Source of the DNA: an uncultured Bacteroidales bacterium
GTDB taxonomy: Bacteria > Bacteroidota > Bacteroidia > Bacteroidales > UBA932
Assembly: GCA_944323845.1 (NCBI GenBank)
Contig: CALUUA010000003.1
Location: forward strand, 1 to 64,000
Direction of reading: 5' to 3'
DNA: 64,000 nt
The stretch's first letter is position 1, and every line of letters begins with the position of its first letter. This document shows, in pieces, positions 1-7,933 of the stretch. The notes below the pieces were generated by a model. The model was given only the letters and a program-made list of their open reading frames with translations. It was not told the origin of the DNA and searched no databases. The position numbers were made by a program, and so were the translations under genes.

Positions 1-66
1 AATCGTAACCTATTACTATCATGAGCAATTAACCTACGCTCATTTCCAATAAATTACACTCTTTTC
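1..66. other. Anomalous sequence upstream of the SusC fragment
   Basis: This stretch is clearly more AT-rich than the gene that follows. In the SusC reading frame it has a TGA at 22-24, and the residues after it do not look like SusC until about position 61. A short direct repeat (TCGTAAC followed by YTA) occurs at about 3-11 and 64-72. An inverted repeat ATGAGC/GCTCAT lies at 21-26 and 38-43. It may be a contig end, a recombination junction or an insertion scar; the window edge prevents a choice. Confidence 0.4.
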
Positions 67-96
67 GTAACTTACGAGTACAAGGATACTAAAGGC

Positions 97-1038
97 ATGC
101 TGATGCAGGTGCCTATTCCTGACATGTTCGGGACATATTCTCCATGGGAAAATGTCGGCAAGGTAAACAACCGCGGATGGGAAGTGTCCGCCCAGTGGCG
201 CGACTATGACCATAAGGTGAAATATTCTTTCGGATTCAATCTGTCAGGGTATCAAAATAAGGTAGTCAGTATGGGCGGCACGAAACCATACGTGGATTCT
301 GCAGACGGCAGCAGCAGAATATTCGGATATTGCCGTACAGAAGAAGGCCAGCCGATAGGATTCTTCTATGGCTACAAGACAGACGGGATTTTCCAGACAC
401 CGCGAGAGGTCAATGCCTATGTCAATGACGAAGGGGAACTGATCCAGCCGAACGCGCACATGGGCGATTTCAAGTTCGTCGATACGGACGGGGACGGGGA
501 TCTTGACGATGACGATAAGGTGAATCTGGGCAGTCCTCATCCTGATTTCTATTTCGGAATCAATCTTTCGGTCGCATATGCCGGTTTTGATCTTCAGGCT
601 ACTTTCAACGGAACAGTAGGCAATGAGATTTTCAATGCGTTCAAGTATTATACGCACCAGCCTCTCGGTTTCGCGAATGTCCAGAGCGGGGTCGTTTCAC
701 AGGCCTGGACAGTAGGCTGCGGGGGAAATTCCCAGCCGAGAATGACACTGGACGACTCGAATGACAATTTCAGGATTTCCGATTTCTATGTTGAAGACGG
801 CTCTTATCTGAGACTGAAGAATCTGCAGATCGGATACACATTCCCGGCTGCATGGATGAATAAGATAAGGATGAAGACGCTCAGGATTTATGTAGCGGCG
901 CAGAATCTCTTCACCATTACTTCGTACAGCGGTCTCGATCCGGAAATAGCGACAGGAGTAGACCGGTCGAACGGCGTCGATATCGGGGTCTATCCGCAGA
1001 CAAGGGTGTTCCAGCTTGGGTTGAATATAAAATTCTGA
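97..1038 (+). CDS. SusC/RagA-type TonB-dependent outer-membrane receptor, C-terminal fragment
   Basis: This is the last third of a SusC-like TonB-dependent receptor, the barrel that imports oligosaccharides with SusD as its lid. A full member has about 1000 residues; 313 follow the first in-frame ATG. SusC-like sequence (YEYKDTKGML) begins some 12 codons before that ATG, so the ATG is not a real start and the gene is truncated. Visible family features are a GWE block near residue 28, a calcium-like acidic loop (DTDGDGDLDDDD, about 128-139) and the closing blocks LRLKNLQIGYTFP and LRIYVAAQNLFT, ending in a final aromatic residue (LNIKF). SusD follows after 4 bases. Whether an intact copy exists upstream cannot be seen. 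Confidence 0.9.
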   Translation: MLMQVPIPDMFGTYSPWENVGKVNNRGWEVSAQWRDYDHKVKYSFGFNLSGYQNKVVSMGGTKPYVDSADGSSRIFGYCRTEEGQPIGFFYGYKTDGIFQTPREVNAYVNDEGELIQPNAHMGDFKFVDTDGDGDLDDDDKVNLGSPHPDFYFGINLSVAYAGFDLQATFNGTVGNEIFNAFKYYTHQPLGFANVQSGVVSQAWTVGCGGNSQPRMTLDDSNDNFRISDFYVEDGSYLRLKNLQIGYTFPAAWMNKIRMKTLRIYVAAQNLFTITSYSGLDPEIATGVDRSNGVDIGVYPQTRVFQLGLNIKF

Positions 1039-1042
1039 TTTT

Positions 1043-2686
1043 ATGGAAAATAACAATATATACAGGAAAGTATTGTTGCTGACGGCAATGTCCGCAATCT
1101 TTTTCAGTTCATGTTCGGATTTTCTGGACCGTCCGCCTCAGAATGCTTTCGAGAAGGAGACATATTACAGTACGGCGGATGAATGCGTGAACGGTGTGTC
1201 CTATGTTTACAATGCATTGTGGACACAGAATTTCCATGTAGGCAAGTTCGTAATAGGCAATATCGTAGCCGACGATGCCACGAAAGGCGGTGAAAATGAC
1301 GCAGAATGGCCGGAAATCAATGCAGCGGCCGAATTCAGGCCTACCGCCAGGGAAGATATCGCGGAACTTATGTGGGAACCTTGCTACAGGGGGATAACGA
1401 GGGCGAACTATATGCTGGATATATTGAAGGACAAGGAGTTCGATGAAGAATCTCCGTCCGGATATCCGATTGTGGACAGACTCGAGGGAGAATGCATGTT
1501 CATAAGGGCTTTCTTTTCATATTATCTGGTGACAGTATTCGGCGAGGTTCCGTATTTTACTGTTCCGACCATCAGCAATATCACGGATGACCTTTATGAA
1601 CCTGCCACGAGAGAAGAAATATGGGCTCAGATAGAATCGGACCTGTCCGGAGCCTCTTCCAGACTCCCGTCCAGAAAGGAATATCCGTCAGATGAATGGG
1701 GCCGGATCACAAAAGAGGCTGCTGCGGCCATGCTCGGTAAGGTGCTTCTTTTCCAGAAAAAATATGACGAGGCAGCCAAGGTTCTCCGTCCGGTAGCCGA
1801 ATCGCCTGATTATTATCTGATGTCGAATTATGGGGAAGTCTTCGACAAAGGGGTGGAATTCAGCAGCGAAAGCATATTCGAAATACCATTCGGCGGGACT
1901 CAGTTCGCATATGTCAGTCAGGAGGATGGGGCATTGGGAAATGCAGTCCTCCAGTATCAGGCCAGAAGGGAAGGAGATGACGGCTGGGGATATAACAATC
2001 CTACCGATGATCTGGTAAATGAGTTCGAGGAAGGAGATCCGAGACTGATATATACTGTCATTTTCCCTAAGGACGAGTTCGAGGAGGGGGTGCCTCAGAC
2101 TTCGGCAATTCCGAAATATGGCCATTTCAACCGTAAGGCTTACCTTACCAAAGAGGAGAGGGTGCCGAATTACGGCAATGTGGACTATCACTACAGGATA
2201 ATCAGGCTTTCCGATGTATATCTGATGTATGCCGAAGCAAGTCTGTTGGGGACGCAGGAAAAGAATATCGAAGATGCTGTAGAATATCTGAACAAAGTAC
2301 GCAGAAGGGCGAATACAACTCCAAAAAAGGACGTCAAAAGAGTCGTACAGCAGATTACAGTGGCAGAGACCGATATTCCTATGAGGTCTTATACTTCCGA
2401 CGAGCAGCTTCTCGAAGATATCAAGCATGAACGTCGCGTCGAACTGGGAATGGAGGATAACCGCTGGTGGGATCTTCTCCGCTGGGACGATACCGGAAAA
2501 ATGGCTGACTATTACGCCGAATGGGGAAAATCGCCGGCGCCTAACGGAACTATGGACGAGAAGGGAAAATATTACGATTCATGGATCGCCAGATTTCCGG
2601 CAGGGACATATCCTGTCTTTCCGGTGCCGCAGTCGAAAATAGAGGGTTCCGGAGGAAAGATAACGCAGACTCAATACTATAGATAA
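1043..2686 (+). CDS. SusD/RagB-family surface glycan-binding lipoprotein
   Basis: SusD-type outer-membrane lipoprotein that caps the SusC barrel and captures the glycan substrate. The leader has a hydrophobic core (VLLLTAMSAIFF) and a lipobox with Cys24, followed by the family's SDFLDRPPQNAF start. The N-terminal SusD-like region with TPR-type helices and the C-terminal RagB region are both present: FIRAFFSYYLVTVFGEVPY around 150-170, LSDVYLMYAEA near 390 and ERRVELGMEDNRWWDLLRW near 470. The length of 547 residues is normal. It starts 4 bases after susC and is followed 4 bases later by a lipoprotein gene, so it is part of one operon. The ligand cannot be read from the sequence. Confidence 0.95.
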   Translation: MENNNIYRKVLLLTAMSAIFFSSCSDFLDRPPQNAFEKETYYSTADECVNGVSYVYNALWTQNFHVGKFVIGNIVADDATKGGENDAEWPEINAAAEFRPTAREDIAELMWEPCYRGITRANYMLDILKDKEFDEESPSGYPIVDRLEGECMFIRAFFSYYLVTVFGEVPYFTVPTISNITDDLYEPATREEIWAQIESDLSGASSRLPSRKEYPSDEWGRITKEAAAAMLGKVLLFQKKYDEAAKVLRPVAESPDYYLMSNYGEVFDKGVEFSSESIFEIPFGGTQFAYVSQEDGALGNAVLQYQARREGDDGWGYNNPTDDLVNEFEEGDPRLIYTVIFPKDEFEEGVPQTSAIPKYGHFNRKAYLTKEERVPNYGNVDYHYRIIRLSDVYLMYAEASLLGTQEKNIEDAVEYLNKVRRRANTTPKKDVKRVVQQITVAETDIPMRSYTSDEQLLEDIKHERRVELGMEDNRWWDLLRWDDTGKMADYYAEWGKSPAPNGTMDEKGKYYDSWIARFPAGTYPVFPVPQSKIEGSGGKITQTQYYR

Positions 2687-2690
2687 TGAT

Positions 2691-4271
2691 ATGAATACGA
2701 AGATTTTATATTGTTTGTTCACAGCATTGCTCTTGGGAGCATGTTCCGGGAATATGCCTGAAAAGGATTCCGGTGCGGATACAGGAACGGATGCCGGGCT
2801 GGAAAAGGATGATATATTCAACATAGAAGGCAATGTCCTTATTGAGCCGCAGGCGGCTTTAGACGGTCTGATACGTAATCCATGCATGGGCTGGGGCTTG
2901 TATGATGATGCCCAGGATTATGTAGGCGATGCTTTTACTTACTGGTATCAGATGGATCAGTATGCACAGTACGCCACCCACTTCTATGTAAGATGGAGGT
3001 GGGCGGAAATGGAGCCGGAGGAAGGAGAATATGTCTGGAAAGACAAGAACAGCAATTTCAGCCGCCTCGTACAGGGCGCACTGGACAGAGGTCTGAAACT
3101 CGCTTTCAGGGTTTATTATGACAGTGACGGACAGCATTATCAGGCGACTCCGGATTATGTGCGTCAGGCAGGGGCGAGAGGCAGGACAGAGATAGGTTGG
3201 GCGGACAGGGAAATGTGGAGCCCGTATGTCGATGATCCGGTATTCCATGAGAAACTCGAAAAATTCGTCCGCGCTTTTGCCGAGGAATTCGATGATCCGG
3301 ACAGGGTCGATTTTGTGGACGGCTTCAATCTCGGGTATTGGGGCGAAGGCCATGACCTGTCCTTTTCTCCTGGAAACGACACTCCGGAAAAACTTGCTGA
3401 AACTGTCCGGTGGATAACAGGGCTGTACGGAGACGCTTTCAAGAAAGTGCCTCTTGTGATCAATTACCACAAGGAAATCGGGGCTGACAATCTGGACTGG
3501 GTTCTGGAAAATCAGGATTACCAGCTGAGGCACGATGCTTTCGGCAGCCAGTATTATTCCACCTTCGAGAAGGAATATGAGTCCAAATGGAGGACGAAAC
3601 GGATGATTGTCGCAGAGTCCTGCTACTGGTTCGTGGGTACGGACAAAGGTGCGGCCACAAGCGGCAGCTATGATTTTACGGAGCAGTGGCGCGGCGATCC
3701 GACCTATAACCCCAGAGCCACCTCATGGGCTGATGTCTATTCCCGTACATATTCCGAAACAAGGGCAGCCAGAGCCAATATTCTCGACATGAGAGAATAC
3801 CGGGAAGCCAAAAGCTGGACTACGGTTTCACCGGATATAGTACAGGACTTCATCATCAACGGAGGCTACAGGTTCACGCCGATTGCCGTCTCATTTCCGC
3901 AGAAGATAGTCTCAGGAGAGACCTTCAAGGTCGGCTACAGATGGAGAAATCACGGGTTCGGAATATGCCCCAACTATAACAGAAGATGGAACAACAAGTA
4001 TAAGGCAGCCATAGCTCTGGCGGATTCGGACGGCAGTGTGAAGCGGATTTTTGTGGACAAGGAGGCAGATCCGGGCGATTGGCTTGCTGAAAAGGATATG
4101 GATTACATTTTCGAGATCAACGACTGCGACCTGCCGGCAGGGAAATACAGCATTTGCATCGGCGTCGCAGACACCAGCAAAGAGGGTAATCCGGCAGGGC
4201 TTAATCTCGATTGCGGGGATATGGAAACCGTCGAAGGCTGGACTGTTCTGGGAACAGTCACGATACGATGA
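2691..4271 (+). CDS. Lipoprotein with DUF4874/DUF4832-like glycosidase-type barrel (copy 1)
   Basis: Predicted surface lipoprotein of 526 residues: hydrophobic leader with lipobox LLLGAC (Cys18), an acidic linker to about 45, then a barrel-like domain. Conserved blocks are IRNPCMGWGLY (61-71), WAEMEPEEGEYVW (104-116), NLGYWGEGH (213-221), RHDAFGSQYY (280-289) and AESCYWF (308-314). A beta-sandwich-like tail follows from about 365, with GGYRFTP and YRWRNHGFG. The layout resembles the DUF4874 plus DUF4832 pair, which I know as uncharacterised glycosidase-like proteins; this is from memory of the family pattern. Glu219 and Glu309 are my inferred acid/base and nucleophile. The gene is closely related to the one at 5821-7302 and is the third gene of the SusCD operon. 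Confidence 0.7.
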   Translation: MNTKILYCLFTALLLGACSGNMPEKDSGADTGTDAGLEKDDIFNIEGNVLIEPQAALDGLIRNPCMGWGLYDDAQDYVGDAFTYWYQMDQYAQYATHFYVRWRWAEMEPEEGEYVWKDKNSNFSRLVQGALDRGLKLAFRVYYDSDGQHYQATPDYVRQAGARGRTEIGWADREMWSPYVDDPVFHEKLEKFVRAFAEEFDDPDRVDFVDGFNLGYWGEGHDLSFSPGNDTPEKLAETVRWITGLYGDAFKKVPLVINYHKEIGADNLDWVLENQDYQLRHDAFGSQYYSTFEKEYESKWRTKRMIVAESCYWFVGTDKGAATSGSYDFTEQWRGDPTYNPRATSWADVYSRTYSETRAARANILDMREYREAKSWTTVSPDIVQDFIINGGYRFTPIAVSFPQKIVSGETFKVGYRWRNHGFGICPNYNRRWNNKYKAAIALADSDGSVKRIFVDKEADPGDWLAEKDMDYIFEINDCDLPAGKYSICIGVADTSKEGNPAGLNLDCGDMETVEGWTVLGTVTIR

Positions 4272-4327
4272 CAATATTGTTTAACCACTTTATTCATTTT
4301 TTTTAAATCTTTTAATTATTTTTAACA

Positions 4328-5815
4328 ATGAAAACGATGACCAAAAGTTTTGCAATGCTGGCCGGTTTCGCTGCCGCAATTGCAATGTTTGCTGGATGTC
4401 AGGAAAAAGAAGATGGAGGATCGAAGCCTCTCGGGGACGCGACAGTGATTTCCATTGAACCGGCATCGGCGTATGCATATGATGAAATTGCCGTCACAGG
4501 CACCAATTTTTCTGAAGATGTACGTCAGAACAGAATCACTATCAACGGGAATGAAATCGTTCCTTATGAAGTGGAAAAGACGGGCGACGGCAAGTATGTC
4601 CTGTATGCGGAAGTGCCGACCAGACTCGGTTCCGGTACGGTATCGGTATCTGTCGCAGGAAAAGTGTTCGATTCAAATGTAAAGTTCGAGTATCTCAAGA
4701 CTATGAAATTCAGCAATATCATAGGGGCAGTCTGGGGCGTCAGCTGGGGCAATACGGATCCGACAGAGCCTAAGTTCGACGGTCCTATAGGCGCATGTGC
4801 CACTGAGACTGGTCAGATACTGCTTGCCGAACAATGGACACACTGTATCAGGCAGGTGACCCCTTCCGGACCGTCCGTAGCATTGTACGCAGGACAGTAT
4901 GGGGCATCCGGACAGCAGAGCGGCGATTTGCTGACAGCGAAGTTCGATACACCGAAAGGCATCGTGCCGATATCTGACGGAAGATATGTAGTCTTCAGCG
5001 ACAAGCAGGTGCAGGTGATTGACGGGAATCAGGTATCGCTACTTGGCAAGACAAGAGATGATGAGGGAGAGAGAAATTACGAAGGGGCAGTGTCTGAAGT
5101 GAATTTCTGCAACACCAACGGCGCCGCTTATGATCCTGCATCAGGTTCCGTATATTTCGGCTGTGCTGATGTTGACGGAGAAACCGGCCGCAACAGGCAT
5201 TATATCCTCAAATGGGATTTGGATTCGGATCAGATAAGCGTGGCTGCCGGAAATGTATCGTCGGACTCTGATTCGCAGGGCACGGTCGACGGAGATGCCC
5301 TGACGGTTGCGCGTCTGGACAATCCGGGACGCATGTGCGTGGCTTCTGACGGGGCGCTGTATTTCCTTCAGTCATCAGGAGACGGCAACTGCTGTGTCAG
5401 AAAACTTGCAAACGGGACAGTGACCACTCTTGCGGGCAACCCTGGAACTGCTGGGTATGCCGATGGAAAAGGAACTGAAGCATTGTTCAGTTTCAAGGCT
5501 GAAGGCGGCGAGCCGGGAGGCGGAATCGTCGAGGATGAAGACGGTAATTTACTGATTGCAGACCCGGGTAACCATGCCATAAGGAAGATGACTCCGGACG
5601 GAACAGTCACTACCATCAATAAAGTTGATGTCTCTAACGGCAGTCCGAACAAATGGGCATACAAGGATGACTATGATCCTGCAATCGGAAATCAGGGCGA
5701 GGCCTCGCAGTATGCGGCGCATCCGATGTATATATTCAAGATTGAAGACTATACATACGGTTTCCTGCAGTACACCGGTGATGCTCCAAGCATAAGAAAA
5801 ATAGTTTTTGAATAG
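4328..5815 (+). CDS. IPT/TIG plus NHL-repeat lipoprotein, probable surface glycan-binding protein
   Basis: Lipoprotein of 495 residues with lipobox MFAGC (Cys24). An IPT/TIG immunoglobulin-like domain spans about 40-122 (VISIEPASAYAYDEIAVTGTNF onset). It is followed by a beta-propeller of NHL-type repeats, shown by recurring blocks such as GPIGACATETGQILLAE, DNPGRMCVASDGALYF and GGGIVEDEDGNLLIADPGNHAIRKM. Proteins of this build are common in Bacteroidota polysaccharide loci, often as extra surface glycan-binding proteins; that role is inferred here from position between two barrel lipoproteins and behind SusCD. The 56-base gap upstream is AT-rich with no clear terminator, and 5 bases separate it from the next gene, so co-transcription is likely. 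Confidence 0.75.
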   Translation: MKTMTKSFAMLAGFAAAIAMFAGCQEKEDGGSKPLGDATVISIEPASAYAYDEIAVTGTNFSEDVRQNRITINGNEIVPYEVEKTGDGKYVLYAEVPTRLGSGTVSVSVAGKVFDSNVKFEYLKTMKFSNIIGAVWGVSWGNTDPTEPKFDGPIGACATETGQILLAEQWTHCIRQVTPSGPSVALYAGQYGASGQQSGDLLTAKFDTPKGIVPISDGRYVVFSDKQVQVIDGNQVSLLGKTRDDEGERNYEGAVSEVNFCNTNGAAYDPASGSVYFGCADVDGETGRNRHYILKWDLDSDQISVAAGNVSSDSDSQGTVDGDALTVARLDNPGRMCVASDGALYFLQSSGDGNCCVRKLANGTVTTLAGNPGTAGYADGKGTEALFSFKAEGGEPGGGIVEDEDGNLLIADPGNHAIRKMTPDGTVTTINKVDVSNGSPNKWAYKDDYDPAIGNQGEASQYAAHPMYIFKIEDYTYGFLQYTGDAPSIRKIVFE

Positions 5816-5820
5816 GTAAG

Positions 5821-7302
5821 ATGAAACAGGTCTTCTACATTTTTTCAATCCTTGTCCTGACGGCGCTTTCAGTATCCTGTCAGGACAGGGTAGTTACAGA
5901 GGTTATCCATCCGGACAATGAGTCGCTAATACGTAATCCGGCGATGGGTTGGGGCATATATGCCGATAACAAAGTAATGGATGCGGACGTATTTTGGGAA
6001 GATCTGGGTGAACCGGCTTCGGAGTATTGCACTTTTCTGTATATCAGAGTCCCGTGGAGCTATATGGAGCCGCGCGAGGGATATTATGCATGGGAGTATG
6101 ATGACAATTACAAGGCCTTGGTAAAAGAGGCGAGGAAAAGAGGTCTGCGCCTCTGTTTCAGGGTATTCTATGACAGTCAGGATATGTCATTCCAGTCGAC
6201 TCCGGAGTATGTAAGGGCTGCCGGCGCGTCAGGATACGTCTCCAATACCGGTTACTGGTCTCCGTATCCGGATGATCCGGTCTTTCAGGACAAGCTGGAG
6301 AAATTTGTAGGCGCCTTTGCAGAAGAGTATGATGATCCTTCGTTCGTTGACTGCATAGATGCGTACAATCTCGGATGGTGGGGAGAAGGACATCATGTCA
6401 GGCTCATGAATCCTGATAACTTCAAGGAAACTTCGCTCAGGATTTCGGGCATTTATTCGGAAGCGTTCGAGAATGTCCTGTTGGCGATAAACTATCACAG
6501 GGAGATAACGGAAGACGTTCTGGCTGAAATTATTGAAAGATATGATTTCATTTTGAGGCATGACGCCTTCGGAAGTCAGTGGTACGGTGATTTCGAACGG
6601 AATTTCGCCGCTGCTTACGGATTCCCGGACAGGCCGGTGCTCGCGGAATCCTGCTATTGGTTCGTCGGTATTGATAAAGGGACGCGGATAAATCCTGACG
6701 GGACAGATGACACGGAGCGTTGGCGGAACGATGAATACCGTCGGGGGATGGATTCATGGCGTGATGTATATCTTGCAACATACGAAGATGCGGAAGAGGC
6801 TCATGCCAATACCCTCGATCTCAGGGAAAAGAGGGAGGCCGCAAGCTGGATAGCCGAAGCTCCGGATGTCGTGGAGAAGTTCATGCTGAACGGAGGATAC
6901 CGTTTTACCCCTGTAAAGGTGTCGTATCATGCCACAGTGAACAGAAAGGACACTGTCACTGTCGAACACACGTGGATTAATTCAGGCTTCGGCAAATTCC
7001 CGGGAGACAACAGGCGGTGGGAAGGCCGCTATATGCCTGCATTTTCGCTTATCGGCGCTTCCGACAGCAGCAAAGAGTATATTGTGGCCGTAGACAGCCT
7101 TGCAAGGCCTTCCGATTGGTTCAAAGGTTCCGAATATACATGCAGGACTGTACTTGACCTCTCGGATGTCCCTGCCGGAAAATACATCCTCGCAGTTTCC
7201 ATTCTGGATACCGACAGAATGATTCCAGGCATCACACTCTCCGTTTCCGACAGAGTTTCAGTCAATGGCTGGATTCTTCTCGGCGATATCAATGTGAAAT
7301 AA
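5821..7302 (+). CDS. Lipoprotein with DUF4874/DUF4832-like glycosidase-type barrel (copy 2)
   Basis: Paralogue of the 2691-4271 product, 493 residues, with lipobox LSVSC (Cys20) and a shorter linker. The same blocks occur in order: IRNPAMGWGIY (37-47), WSYMEPREGYYAW (79-91), NLGWWGEGHH (183-192), RHDAFGSQWY (246-255), AESCYWF (275-281), GGYRFTP, then a beta-rich tail with WINSGFG and YILAVSILD. Glu189 and Glu276 align with Glu219 and Glu309 of copy 1. The two copies differ throughout, so this is an old duplication and they may split the substrate between them. Last gene of the operon; the non-coding hairpin region begins 21 bases after the stop. Confidence 0.7.
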   Translation: MKQVFYIFSILVLTALSVSCQDRVVTEVIHPDNESLIRNPAMGWGIYADNKVMDADVFWEDLGEPASEYCTFLYIRVPWSYMEPREGYYAWEYDDNYKALVKEARKRGLRLCFRVFYDSQDMSFQSTPEYVRAAGASGYVSNTGYWSPYPDDPVFQDKLEKFVGAFAEEYDDPSFVDCIDAYNLGWWGEGHHVRLMNPDNFKETSLRISGIYSEAFENVLLAINYHREITEDVLAEIIERYDFILRHDAFGSQWYGDFERNFAAAYGFPDRPVLAESCYWFVGIDKGTRINPDGTDDTERWRNDEYRRGMDSWRDVYLATYEDAEEAHANTLDLREKREAASWIAEAPDVVEKFMLNGGYRFTPVKVSYHATVNRKDTVTVEHTWINSGFGKFPGDNRRWEGRYMPAFSLIGASDSSKEYIVAVDSLARPSDWFKGSEYTCRTVLDLSDVPAGKYILAVSILDTDRMIPGITLSVSDRVSVNGWILLGDINVK

Positions 7303-7323
7303 ACAGCAGATATACGGTTTGAA

Positions 7324-7430
7324 GATAATCTATCCGTAACTTCACCAAGCGAGTTGTGGCAGATTATATTCCGGAAGCGTTGCGCGCGGAGCAAGCATAC
7401 TGATTTCAGCTTCCGGAATATAATCTGCCA
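7324..7430 (+). repeat. Structured hairpin element, copy H1 (complete form)
   Basis: The main hairpin has a perfect 22-bp stem (left arm 7357-7378, right arm 7409-7430) and a 30-nt loop at 7379-7408. The loop opens with a 19-nt core of the pattern RTTGCGMGCKGWGCRAGCA that is shared with the other copies. Upstream, 7325-7340 (ATAATCT, AT, CCGTAAC) can pair with 7353-7367 (GTTGTGG, C, AGATTAT), using two G-U pairs if RNA. That pairing uses the outer part of the left stem arm, so the two folds exclude each other. No coding potential is evident. Confidence 0.8.
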
Positions 7431-7501
7431 TGAAATCATCCGTAAAGGAATTACTCCATAAAGAAGTAAATATAAAGCCGGAATCCATATCGAAACGATA
7501 T

Positions 7502-7573
7502 ATCGAATCAAAGTCCGGAAGCATTGCGAGCTGTGCGAGCACTTTGAACTTTGCTTCCGGACTTTGATTCGAT
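7502..7573 (+). repeat. Structured hairpin element, copy H2 (main hairpin only)
   Basis: Perfect 21-bp stem (7502-7522 with 7553-7573) and a 30-nt loop at 7523-7552 that starts with the shared 19-nt core. The stem sequence differs from the other copies except for the inner GGAAGC end. Upstream, ATATCG/CGATAT can form a small separate hairpin around 7488-7502; the head seen in H1 and H4 is absent. Confidence 0.8.
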
Positions 7574-7837
7574 GATAATCCATCCGCAATTTATCAAGCG
7601 TATTACGGGAGATTATTTTATTGAAGCATTGCGAGTGCAGCGAGCACTTTGAACTTTGCTTCCGGACTTTGATTCGATGATAATCTATCCGTAATTTACC
7701 AAGCGTATTACGGGAGATTATTTTATTGAAGCATTGCGAGCTGTGCGAGCACTTTGAACTTTGCTTCCGGACTTTGATTCGATGATAATCTATCCGTAAT
7801 TTATCAAGCGTATTACGGGAGATTATTTTATTGAAGC
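7523..7837 (+). repeat. 105-bp tandem repeat, three units
   Basis: Three units of exactly 105 bp start at 7523, 7628 and 7733, and a fourth core follows at 7838. Each unit holds the 19-nt core, an 11-nt loop tail, the right arm of the H2 hairpin, the head sequence and the left arm of the H4 hairpin. Units 1 and 3 differ at only a few positions; unit 2 differs in the middle of the core. Inner units therefore join a left arm of one hairpin to the right arm of another, and their junctions sit at the core. Confidence 0.9.
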
Positions 7838-7889
7838 ATTGCGAGCTGTGCGAGCACAATAGAATCGGCTTCAATAAAATAATCTCCCG
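7784..7889 (+). repeat. Structured hairpin element, copy H4 (complete form)
   Basis: Perfect 22-bp stem (7816-7837 with 7868-7889) and a 30-nt loop at 7838-7867 that starts with the shared core. The head at 7785-7800 (ATAATCT, AT, CCGTAAT) can pair with 7812-7826 (ATTACGG, G, AGATTAT). Relative to H1 the AAC/GTT pair has become AAT/ATT, a compensated change. The stem shares the GG-AGATTAT start and GAAGC end with H1. Confidence 0.8.
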
Positions 7890-7933
7890 GATAAGTTAAA
7901 AATTCGCCCCCCTCAATTCACCCGGCGTGGTCC

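Noticed and set aside
1688..2428. Minus-strand frame of 246 codons inside susD
   Set aside because: Antisense to a clear SusD gene; the composition follows from the codon pattern of the sense strand.
7523..7837. Possible CRISPR array
   Set aside because: Units are 105 bp with no unique spacers, and the whole unit repeats. No cas genes are nearby.
7029..7874. Minus-strand open frame of 281 codons with a 35-residue repeat
   Set aside because: Its periodicity comes only from the 105-bp DNA repeat, its start lies in the hairpin region and its end inside the opposite-strand lipoprotein gene. The content is basic and Cys/Ser-rich like a chance frame, and the hairpin arms explain the sequence better.
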